Shown here: positions 55,023 through 63,285 of the stretch, piece by piece
Position numbering within the stretch: the first letter of the stretch is position 1
How the letters are laid out: each line of letters begins with the position of its first letter
Source: Charina bottae
Taxonomy: Eukaryota > Chordata > Lepidosauria > Squamata > Charinaidae
Reading direction: 5' to 3'
Length of the DNA stretch: 64,000 bases
Assembly: GCA_023362775.1 (NCBI GenBank)
Contig: JALMGJ010000002.1
Span: 74,997,414-75,061,413, forward strand
Made by a program: the position numbers and the translations under genes
The notes under the pieces: generated by a model
The model's database searches: none
Seen by the model: the letters and a program-made list of their open reading frames with translations, nothing else
Told to the model about the DNA's origin: nothing

Positions 55023-55650
55023 TGTCAGATTTCTCGTATGAAATTAGCAAATTGTTTTCTATACAAAGCACAACTTTCTCATGATGACGTGACGCCAGGT
55101 GGCCAGATAACAACTGTCACGTGTGTATTGTTTACGTCTAGTCTCTAAACCTTCCCATGGGAACAGTTTGCCATGATGCTTCCGTGGGAAGCCTGCTCCG
55201 TGGGGAGCAGAGGGAGGGAGGAGACAGCATGCTTGCTTCGACATTGCCACCTATTGACAGATTGTGCTTTTGGCCTAACCTAAGTTTTCCTCCAATCAGA
55301 AAGCTGGAAAAAGCCTATTTCTATCCATGCAAAATGGTGTTCTATGCTTCTTGACTTCTGTCCGGTTTTTTAGCCATGTTAGTGTGTGTGTTCTACTTCT
55401 GAAGACTGGGAAGTGCGTAGCTATGCGTGGCTGTGTGTGTAGGCCATGGCATGAGCCCCTTCATGTCTGTCAATGGAAACAATACACGAAACTCTGCTTG
55501 TAAGTTTGTTTTTCCTTTTGCAATGCTGTACCATGTATATTCAACTTTGCTTTTATCGCAAGTAAAGATTTTATAGCTTTTACAAGCTGCACTCTGTCTG
55601 TTTACTCTCAAGCCTTGATTTTTCCCTATATGCCAGCGTACATCCTATCA
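55023..55650 (+). repeat. 5' LTR of the copia-like element
   Basis: 628 bp from TGTCAG to CCTATCA. An AGTAAA signal lies at 55560-55565 within the 3' third. It is directly followed by the primer-binding site. A matching downstream LTR was not found in the window. Confidence 0.72.
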
Positions 55651-55664
55651 GGTTATGGGCCCAG
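55651..55664 (+). promoter_or_regulatory. Copia-type primer-binding site
   Basis: GGTTATGGGCCCAG directly after the LTR. Drosophila copia uses the same sequence, complementary to an internal part of initiator tRNA-Met (half-tRNA priming). It defines the LTR end and puts the element in the Ty1/copia group. Confidence 0.75.
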
Positions 55665-55768
55665 AGAGAAATTTGCGTTTTCTTTGCTGCGTTGTACCTG
55701 GCTGTAAAAGGGAGGTTTTTTTTAGAGGCTGATTTCAGAGTAAACGTGTTTTCTTTGAGTGGTCAGCA

Positions 55769-56497
55769 ATGGCTGAACAGAGTCTGGTCAGTCTGCCATT
55801 TGAGCCTTTAGATGGCACAAACTATCTGACCTGGTGTGTGGAGATGAAATCATTCTTTTTGCAAGACGATTTGTGGCAGTATGTGGCAAATCCACCTCCA
55901 GAGGATCCCTCTGAAGAAGTGCAAGCGTGTTTGGACCGTGCTTATAGCATTTTACTTTTGGGAATCAAATCCTCCAAACGGAATTATATCAGCCACTCAA
56001 GGACTGCGTATGAGTGCTGGGAGGCTGTTAGAGCCTTTAATACAAAGCAGAACTCTGTTGCCCTTGTTGGGCTATTAAGACAGCTTTATAGTTTGAAGCT
56101 GCAACCGGGTGAGAATGTGATGATCCACCTTGGTAAGCTCAAGACTTTGTTTACTGCACTTGAGAAAGAAGGAGGCCTATTTTTGCCGGAATGTGAAAAA
56201 GCATGCATAATTTTGTCAAGCTTGGACAGCAGTTTTGATCTACTGATCGAGAAAGCAAAGACGCTATCTCCCTGCGACCTTACTGTGGATTATTTTACAA
56301 GCCACCTCCAGGAGCTACATTCTAAGCCATCTGTTGTTGTTGTTCCTGAGACTTCCAAACAGAGCATTCCAGCTGAAGTGAAACCTGGAATGGAATCTAC
56401 ATTTGCTGTGGTTCGGTGTGATTCTTCTCAGAAATCACTAGAAGGCTATTCCCTGCCGTATCGTCCAGCGGATGCTGCCAGTGCACAAGAGGCCTGA
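55769..56497 (+). CDS. Copia-type Gag protein, uninterrupted
   Basis: 242-codon intact frame beginning ATGGCTGAACAG, 104 bp after the primer site. It has the copia Gag signature LPFEPLDGTNYLTWCVEMKS (residues 8-27), a central ECWEAVRAFNTKQNSVALVG (~90-109), LKLQPGENVMIHLGKLK and an EKACIILSSLDSSFD segment: the capsid-type domain of the Retrotran_gag_2/UBN2 families. No CCHC zinc knuckle and no pol follow. The frame ends TGA at 56495-56497, 6 bp before a purine tract. Intactness may mean recent insertion or selection on a gag-only element. Domestication is conceivable but not shown, since it sits inside the insertion with its LTR. Confidence 0.8.
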   Translation: MAEQSLVSLPFEPLDGTNYLTWCVEMKSFFLQDDLWQYVANPPPEDPSEEVQACLDRAYSILLLGIKSSKRNYISHSRTAYECWEAVRAFNTKQNSVALVGLLRQLYSLKLQPGENVMIHLGKLKTLFTALEKEGGLFLPECEKACIILSSLDSSFDLLIEKAKTLSPCDLTVDYFTSHLQELHSKPSVVVVPETSKQSIPAEVKPGMESTFAVVRCDSSQKSLEGYSLPYRPADAASAQEA

Positions 56498-57785
56498 TTT
56501 ACGAAAGGAGGGGAAGCCAGAAGCCAGAAGTCAGCTAAACAACGAATCCAGGTTTTCTACTCTGCCGACTGCTGTATGTAAGCATTTCTCCAGAAACTTG
56601 GTTGTTGAATTCGGCTTGCAGTAAAATTCGTAAACACGAACAGTGATTGTTACAAATGCAAGCCTTGAGTTCAGCAAGTTATTTTAGCTAATATTTCTGT
56701 GATAAGTGTGTGAAATGTGTATGTGTATGTGTTCCTACACTTGTTTTTCTCTCCTCAGTGTTCCAGCCCTGTTCAAGTCTGAGTGTACTTGTTGTGTTCA
56801 AAGGTGCTGGATGTTTCATTGAGAAATATGAAACTGAGTGTGTTAGAGGCTGAGTGTGTTAGAGAAAAACTGTAAAATCAAGTGTGTGAGATGCTTCCTA
56901 AGAAGGAGATTGTGTGGGCAGCACATTGTGTGTTTAATGTTTCCCCACATCATAAATGCATCCATAAATTTTTCACAAAGTACTGGGGTATCCCGGGATG
57001 GGAAAGTTTGTCTCAGATAGCCAAATGCATTCTGAGTTAGAACCCAGGAAATGTGCAAAATTTCCTTGATTGTGTTGTTGTGTGTAAACTGTGTGTAAAC
57101 AATCTAATATCAGGACTGTATCTGTTGCTAGGCAAAGTGACAGTATGTTAACTAGACCATTTCAGTTGGTTCATAAAAATCAATGAAATCCTATCAGTCT
57201 AGTGTGGTAGACTCACTAGATTCTATGGATTCTATGGATTCTATGGATCGGGTGCTTAGTGCCTGTTCTTGTGCTGCTATGATCAGTGCCTCAGTGCTGT
57301 CTTTTAGTCCAGCCCTTTCCAACCACTTGTAGGACAGCTATCTGTCGATGGTACATCCTATGCAGGGTCTTGTCTTGCCATGGCACTTCCTCTGCTTGAA
57401 CTTCCTTGACACTCACCAGACCCCACCCGCCCTCTTTCCGGCTGGCGTCCAGTCTCTGGGTGTTAGACTTGGGGCGAAAGCCTCCGTACATTGTGAGGAG
57501 CTTCTGGGTCTTCACATCAGCAGCCTCCATGTCCTCCTTTGGCCAGCTCACTATACCGGCAGGGTATCTGATGTCTGGCAGGGCATACATATTAATGGCA
57601 TGGATCTTGTTCTTCCCATTGAGCTGGCTCTTCAGGACCTGTCTTATCCTTTGGTGGTACTTGGATGCTGCTGTCTTCCTTGCCTCCTCATCGTGGTTCC
57701 CATGTGACTGTGGGATAACAAGGTACTTGTAGCTGGTCTGTATGTCTGCTATGTGTCCTGCTTGTAGTTCCACTCCATCAGTCTT

Positions 57786-57789
57786 ACTC

Positions 57790-57829
<40 letters not shown>

Positions 57830-57935
57830 GCTTGCTTGCTTGCTTACTTACTTACTTACTTACTTACTTATTACATTTGTATCCCGCCCATCTCCCCCAC
57901 AAGGAGGGACCCTGGGCGGTTCTTAACTACCTGGT
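57786..57935 (-). mobile_element. L2-type LINE tail inserted in the R4 thumb
   Basis: A TTAC/TTGC tetranucleotide run (57786-57870) and the antisense tail hairpin (CCGCCCATCTCCCCCACAAGG / GGGACCCTGGGCGG). R4 coding sequence resumes on both sides, with GGTAGTTAAG repeated at the right junction. Confidence 0.78.
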
Positions 57936-58708
57936 CTTAACTACCTTCCCTCTCTTTACTACCATCCGGCCACACTTCTCTAGTCTGAATGACATCCTAA
58001 TGTCCTCACTATAGATCCATGTCAGGTGGATCAATGAGTCGATGTCTCGTTCACTCTTAGCATACAGCTTGATGTCATCCATCTAGAGGAGGTGGCTGAT
58101 GGTAGTTCCACTCTTGAACTTGTATCCATATCCAGTTCTTGTGATAATCTGGCTGAGGGGGTTCAAGCCCATGCAGAACAGCAGTGGGGACAGTGCATCC
58201 CCTTGGTATATGCCACACTTGATGGCCACTTGTGCGAGCTGTCTTGAGTTGACTTCCAGTGTTGTCTTCCACAGTCCCATTGAGTTCTTGAGGAAGGTCC
58301 TTAGTGTCCTGTTGACTTTGTATAGTGCCAGGCATTCACAGATCCATGCTTGTGGCATTGAGTCATAGGGTTTCCTGTAGTCAATCCAGGTTGTGCTCAG
58401 ATTGGTCTGTCTAGACCTTGAGTCTTGGGCAACTACTCTATATATGAGCAACTGGTGTTTGGAGCCTCTGGTTTTGTTCCCAATGCCCTTCTGAGCTGTG
58501 CTCATGTACTGGCCCATATGGTCCTGCAGCTTGGCAGCTATGATGCCTGATAGGACTTTCCATGTTGTGGGGAGGCAGGTTATTGGCTGGTAGTTGGACA
58601 GTGTTGTTCCCTTGTTGGGGTCTTTCATGATCAGCACTGTCCTACCTTGTGTTAGCCAGTCTGGGTGGGAGTCAGCTGCTAGCAGCTGGTTCATCTGTGC
58701 TGCTAGGC

Positions 58709-59047
58709 CACAGCTTTCCAAACTATGTGTCGCAACACAAAAGTGTGTTGCCTGCAGGGCCCAGGTGTGTCGCATCAAAACCTGGAAGCACTGATGGTGC
58801 GCTGCGCCGCCGTGCGCAGCCATGCACACAATGGCCACAGGCCATCAGCACTTCCGGGTTTTCGTACGGCACACAAGGACACTGCCACCACTGCAGCGCG
58901 TGAAAATTCGAAAGCGCCGCAGCAGTGGCGGTGCATAAAATTGAAAGCGCTTCCAGGTTTTTGCGTGCCGCCACAGTGGCAGCGCTTCCGGGTTTTCTCG
59001 CGTGCCGCCATTGGTGTGTCGCCACGGGAAAACTTTGGAAAGCCCCG
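58709..59047. mobile_element. hAT MITE with 8-bp target duplication
   Basis: 339-bp GC-rich element. The 8-bp TSD TGCTAGGC is perfect (58701-58708 and 59048-59055). Ends are inverse: CACAGCTTTCCAAA left, TTTGGAAAGCCCCG right, from a CAGGGCTTTCC-type terminus as seen in the fragment at 14818-14862. Inside are several CTTCCGGGTTTT and GTGTGTCGC-like direct and inverted blocks. It has no coding capacity and interrupts R4. Confidence 0.88.
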
Positions 59048-59537
59048 TGCTAGGCGTTCATGCACTGTTGTTAGTTTCTTTAGCCAGTAGGTGTGAATCA
59101 TGCCTGGGCCAGGTGCTGTCCAGCTGTTCATGTTCTTGACACACTGTTGGATATCTGCTACTCAGATGGTGACTGGTTCCTGCTCTGGGAGATTTTTGTG
59201 GTCTGCTCTCAGGTCCTGCAGTCACTTTGCACTGGTGTTATGTGTCTTCTCTTTCTCCCATATGTTCTTCCAGTACTGTTCCATTTCTGCTGTTGCTGGC
59301 TCTGCTGTTACTGTGTTGTTGCAATGCAGTTGGGAGTACACCTTGGATGGTTCTTTGGCGAACTAGGCATTTATCTTCTTGGCCTCTGCTTCTCTAGTGT
59401 ATCTCCTCAGTCTGGTAGCCAGTGCTGTGAGCCTTTGTTTAGCAGTCTCTAGGGCTTCAGATGGAGTCAGGCCCTTGTATTTTTTTAAGTAACTGAGTCT
59501 TATCCTTAATCTCCACACCCTTCTGTAGTTCTACCAG

Positions 59538-60653
59538 TGTGAGGTTTCGTGCACTTACCTGGATGCTGGACTCGGAGGAAGAGGAAAAGCCAATCACGGG
59601 AGATGGCAGGCTTGGCGCGAAACCAGCCAGAGACCCGGAAACGCTGATTGGCAGAGGCTCAGAAAGAAAGACACCTCCACCAATCAGCACGCGCCAAAGG
59701 AGAGCAGAAAGGCGGGCAGAGCAACGCGAAGCCCGATTGGCTCCTGCTCTCCCAAGGCGCGAAAAACGTAATAAAAAGCCGGCACGACTTACCTCAGGTG
59801 CCGGAGACAACCGTTCTACCCATTCCATGAAGAAGCCTCTGGACTCCGCGCCGGATCCTGCTTCCGAGCCTCGCCTTGCTACAGCCCCGGACCTCGCTCT
59901 AGAGCCCTGCCTTGCTACCACCCCAGACCACACTCTAGGGCCTTGCCTTACCGCCACACTGGACCCTGACTCCACGCGCTTCCCCGCCACCTCACCAAGC
60001 CTAGAATCCAGGCCTTACCTTGCTGCCGTGCCAAGCCTCACGCCCGAGTCTCTCCCGGTCGCCACGTCTCCGTTCTTGCTCCCTACGGAAGAAACCAGCA
60101 TAGGGGTAAGCGCTGCCACCTTGCCTGCCCCCTTCCCGTTGTACCCGACTACCACCAGCCCTGAGCAACAGCCAAGCCCAACCAACGCCAGCTGCCATTG
60201 GGCTGCCTTTGTCGGGCCCCGGTCCACCCCAACGGTTACCAGCCCAGAACAGCAGTCAAGCCCAGCCAACATCAGCCACCAGTGGGCAGCTTTTGTCGGG
60301 CCCCAGCCTACCCAGACGACCACCAGCTCAGACCAGCTGCAAAGCCCAGTTGACGCTGGCCACAAGTGGGTTGCCTTTGTCTGGCCTCGGCCTACTTCCA
60401 GCCCTGACAACCAAGCTAAATCCGCAGCCACGGTCACCTTACCTGTCAACTCCAGTCCGCCGCCAGTTGACGCACCTTCTGGATCGTCTGCGTCCTCCCT
60501 GGCCTGTCCTGTCTGGCAAGGGTCACCCAAGGGACTCGCCGCTATCCCATCTGTGGAAGAAGAAGAGGACTGTGTAAATGGGCGGCTTGTGTATCTGTGT
60601 AAATAAAGTTATTTCAGTAACGCTTCCATGTCAGTCTTAGTCGGAACAGGACA
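59538..60653 (+). mobile_element. LTR-like insertion (solo LTR candidate) carrying a long ORF
   Basis: 1116 bp from TGTGAGG to AGGACA (TG...CA) with the 5-bp TSD ACCAG (59533-59537 and 60654-60658). Removing it rejoins R4 codons S-Q-L with V-E-L-Q-K. AATAAA at 60602-60607 lies about 46 bp from the right end, giving an LTR-like order with a short U5. There are no internal terminal repeats, so it is most likely one LTR left by recombination. The superfamily (Ty3 or ERV) is not determined. Confidence 0.75.
59563..60606 (+). CDS. Uninterrupted repetitive ORF within the LTR-like insertion, function unknown
   Basis: 347 codons from ATG (59563) to TAA (60604-60606). The frame is in fact open from the first bases of the element (59539). 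I do not recognise the protein. The N-terminus is acidic, then strongly basic (KTPPPISTRQRRAERRAEQR). Next come three 14-residue Pro/Ala repeats of the type LEPCLATTPDHT, then three repeats of 27-28 residues containing W-(A/V)-A-F-V-(G/W)-P with Ser/Thr/Pro/Gln linkers. The tail is Pro/Ser-rich and ends acidic (SVEEEEDCVNGR). No signal peptide or membrane segment. Repeat lengths are multiples of three, so expansions kept the frame. It could be a real LTR-encoded protein or a chance frame in GC-rich tandem repeats. Confidence 0.45.
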   Translation: MLDSEEEEKPITGDGRLGAKPARDPETLIGRGSERKTPPPISTRQRRAERRAEQREARLAPALPRREKRNKKPARLTSGAGDNRSTHSMKKPLDSAPDPASEPRLATAPDLALEPCLATTPDHTLGPCLTATLDPDSTRFPATSPSLESRPYLAAVPSLTPESLPVATSPFLLPTEETSIGVSAATLPAPFPLYPTTTSPEQQPSPTNASCHWAAFVGPRSTPTVTSPEQQSSPANISHQWAAFVGPQPTQTTTSSDQLQSPVDAGHKWVAFVWPRPTSSPDNQAKSAATVTLPVNSSPPPVDAPSGSSASSLACPVWQGSPKGLAAIPSVEEEEDCVNGRLVYLCK

Positions 60654-60718
60654 ACCAGCTGACTAACTTCTCTCCGAGTTGCCTTGATCTTAGCCTCCAA
60701 CCTCATTTTCTAGGGGGG

Positions 60719-61183
60719 TTATGTAGTGCTGTTCTTCTTGATCATGTAGCCAAGCATAACCAGGATTACAGCGGCTGTAGTGTATACCAGTTCATTGGTT
60801 TGGGTTATCGTGGTAGTAGGGATTGTTGTGAGGGCTCTGTTGGCATCTTCTAGCATACTATCGGATGGTACTTCTCCACTGAGCCTTGGTAATTGGTCTC
60901 GAGAGTTGACTGTAGCTAGTTTATCCATGATCTTTTGCCTCATATCAGCTGCTGTGCTCTGTAATGGAGGGAGTGGCAGTGATGTTCCAGCTTCCGGTGT
61001 TAGCTGCACCTCCAGTTGTTCTTTCAGGTCTTCTTGAATCTGGGATATAATGTGTAGTTGGTCTATCTCGAGTTGTGAGAGCATCTTCCTCTTCACTATG
61101 TTGAAGTGTTGGGTAACTAGCTGTTTCTCAGTTAGTGTGGATGCAGGTCTTCTGTCCATCCATAGTTCCCTCATACGTTTCAT
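60719..61183 (-). pseudogene. R4 N-terminal ORF segment
   Basis: 154-codon frame beginning MKRMRELWMDRRPASTLTEK, followed by QLVTQHFNIVKRKMLSQLE, the usual N-terminal region of R4-type ORFs, and a Pro/Leu-rich middle. It ends before a short block (60718-60659) coding for RLEAKIKATRREVSQL in another frame. The 5' end of the element lies in the AT repeat just upstream. Confidence 0.65.
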
Positions 61184-61229
61184 ATATATATGAAATATAT
61201 ATATTCATATGTATGTATGTATGTGTTTA

Positions 61230-61269
<40 letters not shown>

Positions 61270-61368
61270 GATAGACATAGACATAGACATAGACATAGAC
61301 ATAGACATAGACATAGACATAGACATAGACATAGACATAGACATAGACATAGACATAGACATAGACAT
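61184..61368. repeat. AT/GTAT microsatellite and 16 perfect AGACAT hexamers
   Basis: An ATATAT palindrome (61184-61210) and GT/GTAT tract (61211-61266) are followed by 16 perfect AGACAT units (61273-61368). It lies between the R4 5' end and the 5' region of the outer L1-type element. Open frames across it are artefacts. Confidence 0.95.
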
Positions 61369-61701
61369 GGGGTGGCCAGTCTTAGTGTCCCTTTAAGGTT
61401 ACAGCGCAGCTTGGAAAATGGTGACGTCCCAGCCTCCCGGCTGCTCTTACCAGTCAAGCGCGAATGCTGTTTGCAATCTTCTGGCTGTAAGCAGCCATCC
61501 GGAGAACAGATGGGGTGATTCTGAGCGTTTTCCTTTTTCCAGATAAACACTCCTGGGCTTCAGGAAAAACCTGCCTGAGCCCGAAAAAACTGCCACGTTG
61601 TCAGTTCTGCCCGCTAAGCCCTTCGGCACAGCTGTTCAGCCCACCATGTGGGCTGAAGTCTCATCATGTTTGTCTATTTGTATAGGCATATATTAAACAC
61701 A

Positions 61702-61940
61702 AGAGAGCCAGTTTGATGTAGTGGTTAAAGCATCAGGCTAGAAACCGGGAGACCGGGAGCTCTAGTCCTGCCTTAGGCATGAAGCCAGCTGGGTGACCTT
61801 GGGCTAGTCACTTTCTCTCAGCCCTAAGAAGAAGGCAATGGCAAACCACTTCTGAAAAACCTTGCAAAGAAAACTGCAGGGACTTGTGCAGGCAGTCTCT
61901 GAGAATCAGACACGATTGACCGGATTAAAAAAATACATAT
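61702..61940 (+). mobile_element. tRNA-derived SINE, full-length, with near-perfect TSD
   Basis: GAGCCAGTTTGATGTAGTGG head (A-box region), B-box-like GAGCTCTAGTCCTGC, GGGTGACCTTGGGCTAGTCAC, GGCAATGGCAAACCACTTC and an ACACGATTGACCGGATTAAA end. Flanking ATATTAAACACA / ATATTTAACACA (61690-61701, 61941-61952) are a 12-bp TSD with one change. It inserted right next to the outer TSD of the nested stack. Confidence 0.83.
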
Positions 61941-61952
61941 ATATTTAACACA

Positions 61953-62439
61953 TACATGCATATACCCATACAGTAACAACTGTTTTTTCTTAGAAGAAAC
62001 CATATCTGAAAAGAGGAGAGTGTGGGAACAGCTTTGATAGTGGCATTCCGGATCCTGCCCAAACATTCAGAGCACCAAAAATGAGTAAATATATTTTTTT
62101 AAAGGGTATATGTGTGTGCAGCATCTGGTCCTTTAAAAGGAATTTAATTGTGAGGAGGATAGAAACATTAAGGGGAACAGGCTTCTTCCACCTAATCCTG
62201 TCCACTTATTGTATGGGGATAAAACCTCATGAGATCACATTTCAAGGTATGGGAAAACATTGGGTCAACAAGGGTTTATATGAACCAGTCAATGGGGTAG
62301 AGCACAGTGGTGTTCCTTTCCCTTTCTAACATGTCACTTCTCCTAACAGCTGCAAGATCATCCCTCTTATTATTTTTAAGCAGTATGAGACTGAGTCTGA
62401 GTTTGTTTTAAGGCAATTATTTGAATACCTTAACCAGAC
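61953..62439. other. Unassigned intron sequence
   Basis: No recognised feature. Confidence 0.4.
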
Positions 62440-63285
62440 TGTAACCATCAAAGGTGGTGGTAAGACTTTGGGATGTCTGGTGCACCAGTTGCAATCTTAC
62501 CTAGAATGGGAGGCACTGAAGAAGGTCACTCATACCCTTGTCATCTTGCAACTGGATTACTGTAATTTGTTTTACCTGGGGCTGACCTTGAAGGCTACCT
62601 GGAAATATCAACTGGTGCAAAATGCAGTGGCCAAAGTGCTTATGGAGCATTCCCATTGCTGCCATGTAAAATTTGAGTAAACTCCAGGAGACAGTGGAGG
62701 ACAGGAAGGCCTGGCGTGCTATGGTCCATGAGGTCACGAAGAGTCGGACACGACTAAACGACTGAACAACAACAACAACAACAAAAATCTTTGTTATGAG
62801 AACTGCCAGTTTGCTTCCAAGTGCAATTCAAGCTGCTGGTTGATAGGTATAAAGCCATAAATGGGTCAGAACATCAGTATCTGTGAGATTGCTTTTCACA
62901 GATAGATTCTTCTTGCCCAGTCTGAACAAACAGAGAATGCCTGTTTAAGGTCCCACCTAATGCAAAGTGTGATGGGAGGGGCCCCAGAAGAGGACACTCT
63001 TTATGTTACTCCCCTCCTTTGCAAAGTTTACCCCCTAAAGCAAGGGGGGCCTCCTGAAGATTTGTAGAGATCTGGCTATTTCAGAAGGCCTTTGGAGACG
63101 GAAAATGTAATTGGTGCTGAATTTTAGATAGTTGTTGTTAAGTTATGCTAATATTTAAAATTATAATGTTTTATTTATTGTTGTTTACATGGCATTGGTA
63201 TAGTTAATTAATGTTGTTCATGTACATTGCTTAGATTTTTTTAGATTGAAGTAGCATACAATTTTTAAAAAGAAATAATAAATAA
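62440..63285 (+). mobile_element. L2-clade LINE, 3' third, degenerate
   Basis: LGCLVHQLQSYLEWEALKKV...LVILQLDYCNLFYLGLTLKA (62468-62680) is the L2 RT thumb. After a BovB insertion it continues (GAGAACTGCCAGTTTGCTTCC ...) to the WLFQKAFG-like end near 63075 and a decayed tail at about 63230. Confidence 0.75.
62669..62785 (+). mobile_element. Very short BovB 3' end
   Basis: The last ~115 bp of BovB (GAGTAAACTCCAGGAGACAG ... CGAAGAGTCGGACACGACTAAACGACTG) with an AAC repeat tail, inserted in an L2. It shows that the canonical 3' end, missing from the large copy, suffices for an extremely truncated insertion. Confidence 0.9.

Larger units (their letters stand above)
55023..57196 (+). mobile_element. 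Copia-like gag-only LTR element with mismatched ends
   Basis: A 2174-bp insertion in the R4 element with the 5-bp TSD GTCTA (55018-55022 and 57197-57201). Removing it and one GTCTA restores the R4 reading from Y-H-T to the CCHC motif, so the boundaries are well supported. It starts TGTCAG and ends ATCCTATCA (TG...CA). The left 628 bp end in the same ATCCTATCA and are followed by a copia-type primer site, so they form a 5' LTR. One gag frame follows, with no protease, integrase or RT. The right ~690 bp do not align with the 5' LTR by eye beyond the last 9 nt. A purine tract, AAAGGAGGGGAAG, lies just after gag (56503-56515). Confidence 0.8.
57202..59537 (-). pseudogene. R4 reverse transcriptase segment
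   Basis: On the minus strand the RT runs from a VELQKGVEIKDKTQLL linker (59537) through SWTAPGPGMIHTYWLKKLT (59131-59060) and, after the MITE, AAQMNQLLAADSHPDWLTQG. KGTTLSNYQPITCLPTTWKV, STTWIDYRKPYDSMPQAWIC, GIYQGDALSPLLFCMGLNPL and ISHLL follow. The catalytic YMDD reads stop-MDD: TAG at 58085-58083 replaces the Tyr codon. The thumb (GRMVVKRGKVV, then TDGVEL after the L2 tail, YKYLVIPQSHGNHDEEARK, RYPAGIVSWPKEDMEAADV) ends at the copia insert. A TCCATAGAA unit is present three times at 57221-57248, with an indel. A stop after GPDSI and other lesions make it non-functional. Confidence 0.85.
54384..61190 (-). mobile_element. R4/Dong-type LINE with restriction-like endonuclease, split by four insertions
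   Basis: Antisense element about 3.0 kb long without its insertions. Order on the minus strand: N-terminal region (61183-60719), the LTR-like insert, linker and RT start (59537-59048), a hAT MITE, RT fingers and palm (58708-57940), an L2 tail, RT thumb (57785-57202), the copia-like insert, then CCHC motif and endonuclease (55017-54395). The single-ORF plan with a C-terminal CCHC plus restriction-like nuclease is that of R4/Dong/Rex6 elements, not of the apurinic-endonuclease LINEs elsewhere in the window. Its own TSD is not evident; the 5' side runs into AT-rich repeats. Confidence 0.85.
51866..61658 (-). mobile_element. Outer element of a nested stack: ORF2-less L1-type, copy 2
   Basis: Same family as 38480-40688: 3' end with ATAAGAATTTTATTAAGTTTC at 51871-51892, and GC-rich 5' region at 61370-61658. 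The two ends are flanked by 22-bp sequences matching at 20 positions (51844-51865 and 61659-61680), a long aged TSD. Without the later insertions the element would be about 2.1 kb. Its coding remnant (53070-52720, 116 codons) shares an R-x2-D-x2-M ... G-K-x2-V/I pattern with the 127-codon frame of copy 1. Later insertions are an L1 fragment (53112-53942) and the R4 element with all its own insertions. Microsatellites fill 52155-52340. Confidence 0.65.

Noticed and set aside
57189..57196. Treating the right end of the copia-like element as an ordinary 3' LTR
   Set aside because: Only the last 9 nt match the 5' LTR; the preceding sequence does not align by eye, so an ordinary LTR pair cannot be claimed.
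57774..57870. Regular TTAC repeats that could suggest a CRISPR-like array
   Set aside because: It is a tetranucleotide microsatellite at an L2 tail, with no spacers; the genome is vertebrate.
60015..60530. 171-codon minus-strand frame in the LTR-like insert
   Set aside because: It mirrors the GC-rich in-frame repeats of the plus-strand ORF, and the poly(A) signal is on the plus strand.
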